Part shown: positions 10,497 through 16,911 of the stretch, in pieces
Numbering within the stretch: the first letter of the stretch is position 1
Layout of the letters: the number at the start of each line of letters is the position of its first letter
Assembly: GCA_949299825.1 (NCBI GenBank)
Contig: CASGBP010000039.1
Coordinates: 1 to 16,911 of the forward strand
Length of the DNA: 16,911 bases
From: an uncultured Mycoplasmataceae bacterium
Lineage (GTDB): Bacteria; Bacillota_I; Bacilli_A; Mycoplasmatales; Mycoplasmoidaceae
Direction: 5' to 3'
The notes under the pieces: model-generated
Told to the model about the DNA's origin: nothing
The model's database searches: none
What the model saw: only the letters and a program-made list of their open reading frames with translations
Translations under genes and position numbers: made by a program

Positions 10497-11396
10497 CTAA
10501 TCCTTTTGTAAATGTGGTAAATCTTTAATATTTCCTAGAAAACCATGATCAATACAATGATTTTTATGTAATTCATTAAAAAGATTAATGGTATTATCAA
10601 TATCAGTTTTTTTAGTTAATATTTTCAAGTATAAATCAGTTATAGTTTTTGCATAATCAAAATTAGTGTTAAAAAAATCTAATCTTAAATAATCTATACC
10701 TAATGAATCAAGCTTTGATAGTAAATCAATGGTATAAATTTGGTAACCAGTAAACATATGTGTACCATGTCTATTCTCAAAAATTAAGTTAGGATACTTT
10801 CTTAGTTTTTCTTTAATTTGTATTAGTTTGTTGTCATCGTTACTAATTTTTTCATTAAAATAATTTTCAAAGTTTGAAATCATTTTTCAGCGAGAATGCA
10901 TAATAAATCCATAACCATGTCCTTGTATTTCAATTTTCATAGAACCTTTATTTTGACATATTTCAATTAATTCTGTTATTGTTAATTCTCTTGCTAGGAA
11001 AAGACTCTTGATATTATTTTCTAAAAAAAAATCAAATTGATAATAAGATGTATTTGTTGTTTGACTAGCATAATGCAATTTTAAGTTCAGTTTTAATTCA
11101 TCATTTATTTGAGCTACTGCAAAATCTTGAAAAATAACAAAATCAACATTTAAACGCGATAATCATTTTAAATAACATATGAGCCTATTGATGTCAGGTT
11201 CAAAAAAGAAAGCATCTACTTTAATTCATATTTTTGTGCTTTTTTTATTATTAATTAGATTAATGACTTCATTTTCACTAAAACTATAACTATATGTTGA
11301 GGCAAAAACTTCATTACCAATTATTAGGTTATGAACTCCACTATTTATACAAAATAATGCATGTTCCATGTTAAAAGCTTCTACAACTAATTCCAT
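10497..11396 (-). CDS. trhP1: U32-family protein, TrhP1/YrrN type
   Basis: 299 aa from ATG at 11396 to TAG at 10497-10499, continuous only with TGA as Trp. It is the shorter partner of the U32 pair. Family features are weaker than in the neighbour, but the core segment 'ITELIEIC', 'EIQGHGYGFIMHSRW' and the late 'DYLRLDFF' follow the TrhP1 pattern. The four clustered cysteines of TrhP2 are absent here (His-Ser-Arg takes the place of the Cys motif), so any iron-sulfur cluster would sit in TrhP2. It begins one base after the trmR stop and ends two bases before trhP2, indicating one transcript. Its assignment depends on synteny with yrrN as much as on sequence. A catalytically inactive paralogue acting as a partner subunit is a reasonable alternative. 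Confidence 0.8.
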
Positions 11397-11397
11397 A

Positions 11398-11973
11398 CTA
11401 TTTTAATTTTAAAATTAAAACCCCATCATCTATTTCTAAAAAATTATATGAAAATAATTTTTGTTTTTTAACTCAAATTATAAATTGATCAAGTTTTTCA
11501 ATTAATTTTTTTTGATTTTTTGTTTTGTTATCTATTTTTCTAATGTTGTTTAAAAAGATATTATCAACAAGAATGATGCTATTTTTATTAACATTTTTGA
11601 GTAAATTGAGAATTATTCTATCTTGATTTGACTTTGGACCATCAATAAATACAAAATCAAAAACTTCTTGTTTTAAATTTACTTTTTGACAATCATCATT
11701 GATAACGATAATATTTTTAAAATTTTTTAGATTTTCACAAGCTAATTTATACCGTTCATAATTTTTTTCAATTGTTATTATTTGATTTATTTTGGTATTT
11801 AAATTTATTAATGCTGCACTATATCCCAATCCAGTACCAATTTCTAAAATATTTTTAAGTTTCTCTTCCTTTATTATATTGATAATCAAATCAATAGTTT
11901 TATCTCTAACTGGAACTACTTTCTTTGCGATACTATCATTAAAAATTTTTTCAATTTTTTTATTTGAAGTCAT
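11398..11973 (-). CDS. trmR: SAM-dependent O-methyltransferase, TrmR/YrrM type (tRNA 5-hydroxyuridine methyltransferase)
   Basis: From ATG at 11973 to TAG at 11398-11400 gives 191 aa. Class-I methyltransferase motifs are clear: motif I L43-E-I-G-T-G-L-G-Y-S52, the acidic E69 after beta-2, 'FIDGPKSN' (D111) and 'ILVDNIFL' (D137-N138). The last two supply the Asp and Asp-Asn metal ligands of the O-methyltransferase 3/TrmR family. TrmR converts 5-hydroxyuridine to 5-methoxyuridine at tRNA position 34, fitting the two TrhP genes that follow directly. An in-frame TTG at 12021 would add 16 hydrophobic residues, but that stretch has no family counterpart and no ribosome-binding site. The chosen ATG also lacks a good Shine-Dalgarno, so the start is moderately certain. 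A TTGACT lies at 12014-12019 on this strand, without a convincing -10. Confidence 0.85.
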
Positions 11974-12106
11974 AATAGAAATAACTTTTTGGGTAGGAAT
12001 AAATAAAAAACAAGTCAACAAGAATAATAAATATTTTTATGTTAATAAAAAAGTTATTTTTTCATTATCCTTACCTTTTATTTTAATATATATATGTATT
12101 TAGTCT

Positions 12107-12115
12107 TGATATAAT
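12107..12115 (+). promoter_or_regulatory. Extended -10 promoter for the 756-aa coiled-coil gene
   Basis: TGA precedes a perfect TATAAT (TGn-TATAAT) in the 12022-12147 gap between divergent genes. Transcription would begin near 12122 and the message carries GGAG at 12137-12140, seven bases before the ATG at 12148. The -35 position reads TATATA, which is poor, as is usual with extended -10 promoters. Confidence 0.6.
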
Positions 12116-12147
12116 TAATTTGTTAGTATTGTTTTTGGAGATCCTTA

Positions 12148-14418
12148 ATGTTTAAGATAGAGCAGAGCTTATTAATTAAAAAACCTAATGTTGAATTATC
12201 ACTAATGGCAATAATTGAAGAGTATTATAAGGAAATGCATATGTTGATAAGCAACATCCACTTAACCCATGTCATCATGAAGGATAACGTTGGAAAGGTT
12301 TTTCCGCTTGAAACTAATAAATATGATGGATCATGATACAAGAACTTGCTAGTTTCTTCAAATATCATATTCGATAGATTTCATATGATTATTGATCCTT
12401 CTATTAACTATGATGAAATTTTCAAGGATGAAACTAAATGTGATTTTAAAGCTTTAGCAAATCTTTGAAATAAGATAAATTTTATTGTTAAATACAATTT
12501 GACTTCTTCTGAATGAGATGAGAAAGTTAAGAGTTGAAATGTTATTGCCACTTCTAAAAAAATTGAGGAACTTTTAGCAAATGGGGTAAAAATAAATCAA
12601 CCATTACTAGAAGCAATTGATTTTGATGTTGAAAAGTATAAATCAATACCAAAGGCAATAGACGAAACAAGAGATTTTGAATTTAATAATCTTGTTAGAG
12701 TTCTAAAAGGAGAACCAAAAGAAGAAAAAATAGAGGTTGCATCTACTCTTGCAGAATTGGAAAAGGAAAAAGCTGAAGAAAAGAAAGTAGAACAAGTTAT
12801 TGCTCAACCTGCAGTTCATAAGGAACAACAAGTTGTACAAGCTAACACAATTGTTCAACCTCAACCTGATCCTAAAATTCAAGCTACACCAAAGATTGAG
12901 AAAGGACCTATTTCTCCTGTTAAAAAGGAAATGGATCAACTAATTCGTTGAATTTCAATTAGAGAAGCTGATATCAAAACTTTTAAAACCAAAATGCGTT
13001 TAGGTTATGATCCAGAAGAATTGAAGTTAATTAATAGCCAACTTGACGTTATTGCTAAAGAAGTTATTTTTAATGATGAGTTGATATCTGAAGCTAAGAA
13101 ATTTATACCTCCTCATGAACAAAAAGGCGAAATGGATGCATTATTGAGATGAATTAATGACAAATCAACTGCAATTAAAAAATATAAAAAATTATTGAGT
13201 GGTGCAAGTTTAGTTGATGATGAAAAACGTTTGAACAAGGCAATTGACAATGTGTCAGAAGAAATTAAAAATGTTGATTTATTAATTTCTGAAGCAAGAA
13301 AATATTTACCAAAAGATCCTTTGTTGAAAGAGTTGAATGCATTAACAAGGTGAATTGATTTAAGACAAAAAGATATACGTGACCATAAACGAAAATTAAG
13401 CAAGGAAGAGAATATTAACGATGAGTTAAAGCTAATTGAAAAAGAAATGGTTATTGTAGACAACAAGATTGATTCAATCTCAAGAGAGATTGTTGTACTT
13501 AACAAAAATAAGCCTGTTGATCCAGCAAAGCATGAGATGGATGAAATAATTAAATGAGTTAGACAAAAGGAAAAGATACTAGTTGAAGCAAAACGAGAAT
13601 TAAATAGACAAGCACGAGAAATGCAAGAATTCAAAAGGCAAGAAAGAGAAATTCAAAGAAAATTGGAAGAAGCTAGAAATCAATTATTAGAAACACAAAA
13701 TGAGATTAATGAAGTTCAAAATATGAAGGCTAGAGAACTTGAATCATTAAATGAAATCAAGCTAGAACAAAAGAAAGTTTTAGATGATGCTAATAAAAAA
13801 CCAGTCAATGACATTATTGAAGATATTACTAGAAGTGAATTTGCAAAAATGTATTTGGATGAAATTGATGATAATCAGGAAAATGAAAAGACTAATGATT
13901 TAATGATAGTTAAAAAACCTTTACCTTCTTTTGATCCTAAACAAGCTAAAAACAATTTACAAGATCAACAACCTTCTAAGGTTGAAAAACCTAATATGCC
14001 ACCAATGGTTATTTCAGCTAAACCAATTAATAATGAACCAAGTCTAAATGATAAAAAGCGAAATAAAGAATTAAATAGTGCTCTAATTGTTTCAAAAAAA
14101 CCAACTAAAAAATCTATTGAAAATGATTTAATAATGCGTGATTTTTCTGAGCATGAATTAAATGAATTAGAATCTGAAATGAAGGAAATAAAATTTAGAT
14201 ATGAAAAAATCAACAAGGAATATAAGGAGGCATTAGAAAAATATCGTATAGAAGTTAAAATTTTGGAAACTGCCTTTGAGGTGTTACCAAAATCATTAAG
14301 AGAAATTGCTTCAAATAATCTTCCTGGAATGATTGATCATTTACTTGATGAAGGTTATATAAGAAAAAATAAGGATGATAATAAATTGGATAAAAAACAA
14401 AAAGTTTTAAAAAATTAA
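12148..14418 (+). CDS. Coiled-coil repeat protein, putative cytoskeletal/scaffold protein (unrecognised family)
   Basis: 756 aa; eight Trp, all TGA. Regions in order: an N-terminal domain (about 1-192) with no recognised fold; a charged then Pro/Gln-rich linker (about 193-256); four tandem helical units with Trp at 268, 335, 402 and 470; a long Glu/Lys/Arg/Gln-rich coiled coil (about 471-547); an acidic then Pro/Lys-rich linker (about 550-660); and a second coiled coil with a short tail (about 669-756). There is no signal peptide or membrane helix, so it should be cytoplasmic. It has a good GGAG site and an extended -10 promoter. The next gene encodes another coiled-coil protein in the same orientation. 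The build resembles rod proteins of Mollicutes cytoskeletons or terminal organelles, but I recognise no homologue and assign no function. Confidence 0.92.
12931..13620 (+). repeat. Four tandem ~67-aa protein repeats with an (E)MDxLIRW core
   Basis: Units begin at Met262 (12931), Met329 (13132), Leu396 (13333) and Met464 (13537). Their cores read EMDQLIRW, EMDALLRW, ELNALTRW and EMDEIIKW. The Trp-to-Trp spacings are 67, 67 and 68 residues. A second conserved block, SEAKKFIP at 314-321 and SEARKYLP at 381-388, is also spaced by exactly 67. The fourth unit is partial and runs into the coiled coil. The DNA copies have diverged, so this is an old protein repeat and not a recent DNA duplication. 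Confidence 0.88.
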
Positions 14419-14450
14419 AAAAATAAATTAATAAATTTATCACATCAACA

Positions 14451-14471
14451 AACTATATTTTTTTTATAGTT
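14451..14471 (+). promoter_or_regulatory. Inverted repeat upstream of the 479-aa gene
   Basis: AACTATA (14451-14457) and TATAGTT (14465-14471) form perfect arms around seven Ts. It lies in the 94-bp gap between the two coiled-coil genes, just before a TATAAT. It could be a weak terminator of the first gene or an operator-like site for the second; the T run is in the loop rather than after the stem. Confidence 0.4.
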
Positions 14472-14475
14472 GATA

Positions 14476-14481
14476 TATAAT
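14476..14481 (+). promoter_or_regulatory. -10 box for the 479-aa gene
   Basis: A perfect TATAAT lies 31 nt before the ATG, with a strong AAGGAGA ribosome-binding site at 14501-14507 in the short leader. The -35 region falls within the inverted repeat and does not match consensus. Confidence 0.5.
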
Positions 14482-14512
14482 AAAATAGTATTTAGTAAAA
14501 AAGGAGAAAGAA

Positions 14513-15952
14513 ATGGCAATTAATTTAAAGAATGATCCAAGATTTATAAAAGATTCAAGATTACTAGAAAGAGATCAACAAATATCAAGTGCTCCTAGTA
14601 GTCCACATATTGGTCACGACTTTATAACTGATAAAAACCAATTTGGAAAAATTGAGGAAAAGGTTGCTCATCTTTCATTGCAAATTAATCAAGTTATTGT
14701 TAAACCATATTTACAACAAGCTTTGGATTATCTTAAGAACTCAAAACTAGATGCTACAAATGCATACAATCAATTATCTGATCAAATTGCTAGTGAAGTT
14801 AAAATTATTTCTCAAAATTCTAATATTATTTCAGATAAGTTAAAACAAACTCAAGAAATGATTGCAAAAACTCAAGATGCAATAAGAAATAAATATAATA
14901 ATGCAACTGAAGATGAAATATCAAGTTGTGAATTAAATTTAGATTATGAATACAATATCATTGCTGAACATTATGAATTATCATTGCAATTAACCCAAGA
15001 ATTATCAAAATATAAATCAAGAATTGATACCTTATTATCAAGTCAAAATTTATTAGATGAATCGATGGTTCCAGCAGTTAGTAGAATTCAATTGGAAATT
15101 GATAATTTAGAATTATTATTGCATGGTTTTGACTCTTCGGATTATGCTAATATTTTAGCTAAAAAGCAAGGTAGAAATGCAGTTCCTAAAATTAGAACGA
15201 CTCCTGTTTTAGATCCTAGAGGTCCAGTTTTAAATAATATGATTGAACATTCCCAAATGAATAGTTATCAATCACTAAATAATATTCCAAGAATAGAATC
15301 AATGAATCGCTTTGAAGATCCGGTTTTAAATAGCAATTTAAATTTAAAGCGTTATGATGTTAAAAATTTTAATTTAGATTCAAACGAAGGAAAACAAGAA
15401 CAAAATTATTATGCAAATTCTAGAAAATTAGCACAACAGGAAGGTCAATTCTTGAGAAATTACAATAATTTACAACCACCAATCAATGATACTAATGAGG
15501 CAAATAATAATTCTTCATCAAACATTCCTCTTTCAAGACGTGAATTAAAAATGCAAAATAAATTAAGACGTCAAGAAATAGAAATGCAAAGAATGAAACA
15601 AATGCAAAATAGATACGAACATAATTTGCAAGAAATGCAAGCGATGAGAGTTGATATGTTAGCAAAAGAACAAGAAACTAATAGATTAATGGATATGAAA
15701 GATTACAGTAATGTAAATAATTATGAACCTTCATCAGGTGGTAGAGGTAATATTGGTGCAAGAAATGCAAATCAAGTGTATGAAACAAGAATTCCAATTG
15801 AAACTGTAAATGAAAATGTTGCTAGATCTCCAAGAGACAAGATATTTGTGGTTAGAACTGCTGAACCTATTACTTCAGCTGAAGCAAATAAGTTGGTTGG
15901 TTCAACTGATAGCAAGAAGCGAAAATTAAAAACAATTAAGGTAATTAAATAA
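14513..15952 (+). CDS. Uncharacterised 479-aa helical/coiled-coil protein
   Basis: ATG at 14513 follows AAGGAGA, and the frame runs uninterrupted to TAA at 15950-15952 with no Trp codon of any kind. I recognise no family. Residues about 40-200 look helical with heptad-like hydrophobics. Residues about 230-335 are Asn/Pro/Ser-rich and probably disordered. Residues about 342-400 form a Met/Gln/Glu/Arg-rich coiled coil (for example 'RRQEIEMQRMKQMQ'). A Gly/Asn/Ser linker follows, and the end is basic (KKRKLKTIKVIK). There is no signal peptide or membrane helix and one Cys at most. It follows the 756-aa coiled-coil gene by 94 bp in the same direction and shares its composition, so the two may act together. 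A cytoskeletal role is inference only. Confidence 0.9.
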   Translation: MAINLKNDPRFIKDSRLLERDQQISSAPSSPHIGHDFITDKNQFGKIEEKVAHLSLQINQVIVKPYLQQALDYLKNSKLDATNAYNQLSDQIASEVKIISQNSNIISDKLKQTQEMIAKTQDAIRNKYNNATEDEISSCELNLDYEYNIIAEHYELSLQLTQELSKYKSRIDTLLSSQNLLDESMVPAVSRIQLEIDNLELLLHGFDSSDYANILAKKQGRNAVPKIRTTPVLDPRGPVLNNMIEHSQMNSYQSLNNIPRIESMNRFEDPVLNSNLNLKRYDVKNFNLDSNEGKQEQNYYANSRKLAQQEGQFLRNYNNLQPPINDTNEANNNSSSNIPLSRRELKMQNKLRRQEIEMQRMKQMQNRYEHNLQEMQAMRVDMLAKEQETNRLMDMKDYSNVNNYEPSSGGRGNIGARNANQVYETRIPIETVNENVARSPRDKIFVVRTAEPITSAEANKLVGSTDSKKRKLKTIKVIK

Positions 15953-15971
15953 GCAAAAGTTCTAGTGTTTG

Positions 15972-15998
15972 ATAAATGATCATTTATTGATTTTTTAA
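15972..15998 (+). terminator. Palindrome plus T-run, probable terminator of the 479-aa gene
   Basis: ATAAATGATCATTTAT (15972-15987) is a perfect 16-bp palindrome able to fold with a GATC loop. It is followed within four bases by six Ts. It sits 20 nt past the stop of the 479-aa gene and abuts the rpmB promoter. The stem is AT-only, so strength is uncertain. Confidence 0.5.
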
Positions 15999-16015
15999 AT
16001 AAAATATTGTATATT
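15987..16015 (+). promoter_or_regulatory. Sigma-70-type promoter for rpmB
   Basis: TTGATT (15987-15992) and TATATT (16010-16015) are separated by exactly 17 bp, the best paired -35/-10 set in the window. The start would fall near 16022, giving a leader of about 26 nt containing AGCGAGG (16031-16037) before the rpmB ATG. Confidence 0.7.
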
Positions 16016-16047
16016 TTACTAGTATTTTAAAGCGAGGTAATCTCATA

Positions 16048-16245
16048 ATGTCAAGAAAAGATGATTTAACAAATAAAGTACCACTTAGAGGAAATGCTAG
16101 ATCTCATGCAATGAACCATTCTCGTCGTGTATGAAACTTGAATTTACAAACAGTTGAGATTAAGGATGGTCCAGGAAAAACAAGAAAAGTTAGGGTTTCA
16201 GCAAGAACCTTAAAAACTTTAAAAAAACAAAATAAACTTGCTTAA
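16048..16245 (+). CDS. rpmB: Large ribosomal subunit protein bL28
   Basis: 65 aa, the usual size for L28. The sequence shows the family pattern: 'SRKDDLTNK', then 'GNARSHAMNHSRR', then the 'WNLNLQ' segment, a Gly-Lys turn, 'RKVRVSARTL' and the C-terminal 'LKTLKKQN'. The single Trp codon is TGA, so a standard-code caller would lose the gene, which is also short. The Cys that zinc-binding L28 proteins carry at 'RRCDLTGK' is Asp here, so this is the zinc-free form. The start is set by AGCGAGG about ten bases upstream. It has its own promoter and lies just ahead of the tRNA cluster. Confidence 0.95.
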
Positions 16246-16250
16246 GTATC

Positions 16251-16286
16251 TATATAACTATGTTATATAATAATTAAGTAATTATT
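16251..16286 (+). promoter_or_regulatory. tRNA-cluster promoter region with overlapping AT hairpins
   Basis: TATAAT at 16266-16271 lies 17 nt before the 5' end of tRNA-Cys, a suitable -10. It overlaps two perfect AT-only inverted repeats: TATATAAC/GTTATATA (16251-16258 and 16262-16269) and AATAATT/AATTATT (16269-16275 and 16280-16286). The second is followed by two further Ts and could act as a weak rpmB terminator. No consensus -35 at 17 bp is visible. Confidence 0.45.
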
Positions 16287-16288
16287 TT

Positions 16289-16362
16289 GGTGCCATCGCC
16301 AAGTGGTAAGGCCGTAGACTGCAACTCTGCTATCGTCAGTTCGAATCTGACTGGCACCTCCA
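16289..16362 (+). tRNA. tRNA-Cys (anticodon GCA)
   Basis: The acceptor GGTGCCA pairs with TGGCACC, followed by discriminator U and encoded CCA. The anticodon stem GTAGA/TCTGC encloses a loop with GCA at 16321-16323. The T-arm carries TTCGAAT. Length 74 nt. First gene of the cluster. Confidence 0.96.
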
Positions 16363-16363
16363 T

Positions 16364-16440
16364 GCATCCTTAGCTCAATTGGATAGAGCGTCTGGCTACG
16401 GACCAGAAGGTTAGGGGTTCGACTCCTCTAGGGTGCGCCA
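16364..16440 (+). tRNA. tRNA-Arg (anticodon ACG)
   Basis: The acceptor GCATCCT pairs with AGGGTGC (one G-U), then G and encoded CCA. The anticodon stem TCTGG/CCAGA encloses ACG at 16398-16400. A34 is expected to become inosine to read the CGN box, which needs a TadA-type deaminase. 77 nt, one base after tRNA-Cys. Confidence 0.96.
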
Positions 16441-16444
16441 ATGT

Positions 16445-16521
16445 CGGGAAGTAGCACAGCTTGGTAGTGCACCTGGTTTGGGACCAGGGGGTCGCAGGTT
16501 CGAATCCTGTCTTCCCGACCA
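16445..16521 (+). tRNA. tRNA-Pro (anticodon TGG)
   Basis: The acceptor CGGGAAG pairs with CTTCCCG, then A and encoded CCA. The anticodon stem CCTGG/CCAGG encloses TGG at 16479-16481. 77 nt. U34 here is a plausible target of the TrhP/TrmR modification genes in this window. Confidence 0.96.
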
Positions 16522-16525
16522 TTTT

Positions 16526-16602
16526 GGCTGGGTAGCTCAGTTGGTTAGAGCGATCGGTTCATACCCGGTAGGTCCAGAGTTCGAATCTCTGCCTAGCCAC
16601 CA
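16526..16602 (+). tRNA. Elongator tRNA-Met (anticodon CAT)
   Basis: The acceptor GGCTGGG pairs with CCTAGCC, then A and encoded CCA. The anticodon arm TCGG-TTCATAC-CCGG with CAT at 16560-16562 matches the Mollicutes elongator methionine tRNA and not the Ile2 or initiator pattern. 77 nt. Confidence 0.92.
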
Positions 16603-16605
16603 TTT

Positions 16606-16682
16606 GCTTCTATAGCTCAATTGGTTAGAGCCCCCGACTCATAATCGGTCGGTTACAGGTTCGAGTCCTGTTAGAAGCACCA
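16606..16682 (+). tRNA. tRNA-Ile2 (CAT anticodon, lysidine type, reads AUA)
   Basis: The acceptor GCTTCTA pairs with TAGAAGC, then A and encoded CCA. The anticodon loop CTCATAA sits between CCCGA and TCGGT, leaving a C-U mismatch at 27-43. The ACTCATAAT context and the place between Met and Ser, as in other pneumoniae-group clusters, point to the minor isoleucine tRNA whose C34 is changed to lysidine by TilS. A second elongator Met is the alternative. Confidence 0.82.
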
Positions 16683-16693
16683 TTGTAATTTAT

Positions 16694-16732
16694 ACATTGT
16701 GCTTCTGTAAAAATGTTAGATGAGCACAATGT
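16694..16732 (+). other. Perfect 10-bp inverted repeat inside the tRNA cluster
   Basis: ACATTGTGCT (16694-16703) and AGCACAATGT (16723-16732) are perfect arms around a 19-nt loop, followed by TTT then AAAGG. It fills the only long spacer of the cluster (16683-16738), between tRNA-Ile2 and tRNA-Ser. It may be an intrinsic terminator or attenuator that splits the cluster, or a processing signal. Confidence 0.75.
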
Positions 16733-16738
16733 TTTAAA

Positions 16739-16831
16739 GGAGGATTACCCAAGTCCGGCTGAAGGGATCGGTCTTGAAAACCGAAAGGTGGGGCAACCCA
16801 CGCGGGGGTTCGAATCCCTCATCCTCCGCCA
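16739..16831 (+). tRNA. tRNA-Ser (anticodon TGA)
   Basis: The acceptor GGAGGAT pairs with ATCCTCC, then G and encoded CCA. A long variable arm (GTGGGGCAACCCAC) marks it as class II. The anticodon stem TCGGT/ACCGA encloses TGA at 16775-16777, reading UCN serine codons. 93 nt. U34 is another possible target of the TrhP/TrmR genes. Confidence 0.96.
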
Positions 16832-16835
16832 TTAT

Positions 16836-16911
16836 CGCGGGATAGAGCAGTTTGGTTAGCTCGTCAGGCTCATAATCTGAAGGTCGGTGGTTCAAATCCA
16901 TCTCCCGCAAC
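16836..16911 (+). tRNA. Initiator tRNA-fMet (anticodon CAT), 3' end clipped
   Basis: It opens CGCGGGA and ends TCCCGCA-A-C. The unpaired C1-A72 at the top of the acceptor marks initiator tRNA. The anticodon CAT is at 16871-16873. The window ends after the first C of CCA, so two bases are missing. The anticodon stem TCAGG/TCTGA has A-U, G-C and G-U where most bacterial initiators have three G-C pairs. Confidence 0.95.

Noticed and set aside
11974..12021. TTG start adding 16 residues to trmR
   Set aside because: No ribosome-binding site, no family counterpart for the added hydrophobic segment, and the ATG at 11973 aligns better with the expected N-terminus.
11792..12103. 103-codon plus-strand open frame looking hydrophobic
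   Set aside because: It lies antisense to trmR, whose methyltransferase motifs are clear, and the apparent membrane character comes from reversed Lys/Asn/Ile codons.
13113..13634. 173-codon minus-strand open frame, with others at 12703-12939, 13965-14216 and 14255-14443
   Set aside because: Their Ser/Phe/Leu-rich translations are the antisense of Glu/Lys/Asn-rich coding in the 756-aa gene, with no motifs or ribosome-binding sites.
16433..16615. 60-codon plus-strand open frame
   Set aside because: It overlaps the end of tRNA-Arg, then tRNA-Pro, tRNA-Met and the start of tRNA-Ile2; it is a translation of tRNA genes.
16700..16738. Possible tRNA remnant in the Ile2-Ser spacer, because it repeats GCTTCT and a TGTTAGA-like stretch
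   Set aside because: The likeness to tRNA-Ile2 is limited to short pieces, with no acceptor or T-arm; the perfect inverted repeat explains the region better.
1..16911. CRISPR arrays, insertion sequences or prophage genes
   Set aside because: I saw no regularly spaced direct repeats, no transposase or integrase motifs, and no terminal inverted repeats flanking a coding unit.

Overview
This is a very AT-rich stretch of a wall-less bacterium (class Mollicutes) that reads UGA as tryptophan. Every long gene on either strand becomes one open frame only if TGA is sense, and every tryptophan I could place is encoded by TGA. The organism is most likely in the Mycoplasma pneumoniae/penetrans/Ureaplasma group. 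This rests on the short zinc-free L28 with a 'WNLNLQ' core and 'LKKQN' tail, the minimal 77-nt SRP RNA, and the tRNA order Met-Ile(CAU)-Ser-fMet. The species is not identified.

Layout. (1) Positions 1-6093 hold one giant open frame of at least 2030 codons, open at its 5' end, with a single clear membrane segment about 390 residues from its C-terminus. Its function is unrecognised. (2) Positions 6127-6203 encode the SRP (4.5S/scRNA) RNA with its own promoter and terminator, followed by trxB (6273-7199). (3) On the minus strand, 11973 down to 7214, lies a compact operon-like set: trmR-like methyltransferase, two U32-family proteins matching TrhP1/TrhP2, endonuclease IV (nfo), and a choline-kinase-like protein with a long charged tail. 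The first three reproduce the Bacillus subtilis yrrM-yrrN-yrrO order and are predicted to make 5-hydroxy- then 5-methoxyuridine at tRNA wobble position 34. (4) On the plus strand, 12148-15952, are two unrecognised, coiled-coil-rich, probably structural proteins of 756 and 479 aa. The first carries four tandem units of about 67 aa, each with an Arg/Lys-Trp core. (5) From 16048 to the window end come rpmB (L28) and a seven-gene tRNA cluster (Cys, Arg, Pro, Met, Ile2, Ser, fMet), the last clipped by the window edge.

How it fits together. Much of the recognisable content is translation and protein export: SRP RNA, L28, tRNAs and a wobble-uridine modification cassette. The tRNA-Pro(UGG) and tRNA-Ser(UGA) in the same window are plausible substrates of that cassette. 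Thioredoxin reductase and endonuclease IV are housekeeping redox and repair functions. The accessory or novel part is the giant membrane protein and the coiled-coil pair at 12148-15952. The pair looks like filament or scaffold components, possibly of an internal cytoskeleton; this is an inference from architecture only.
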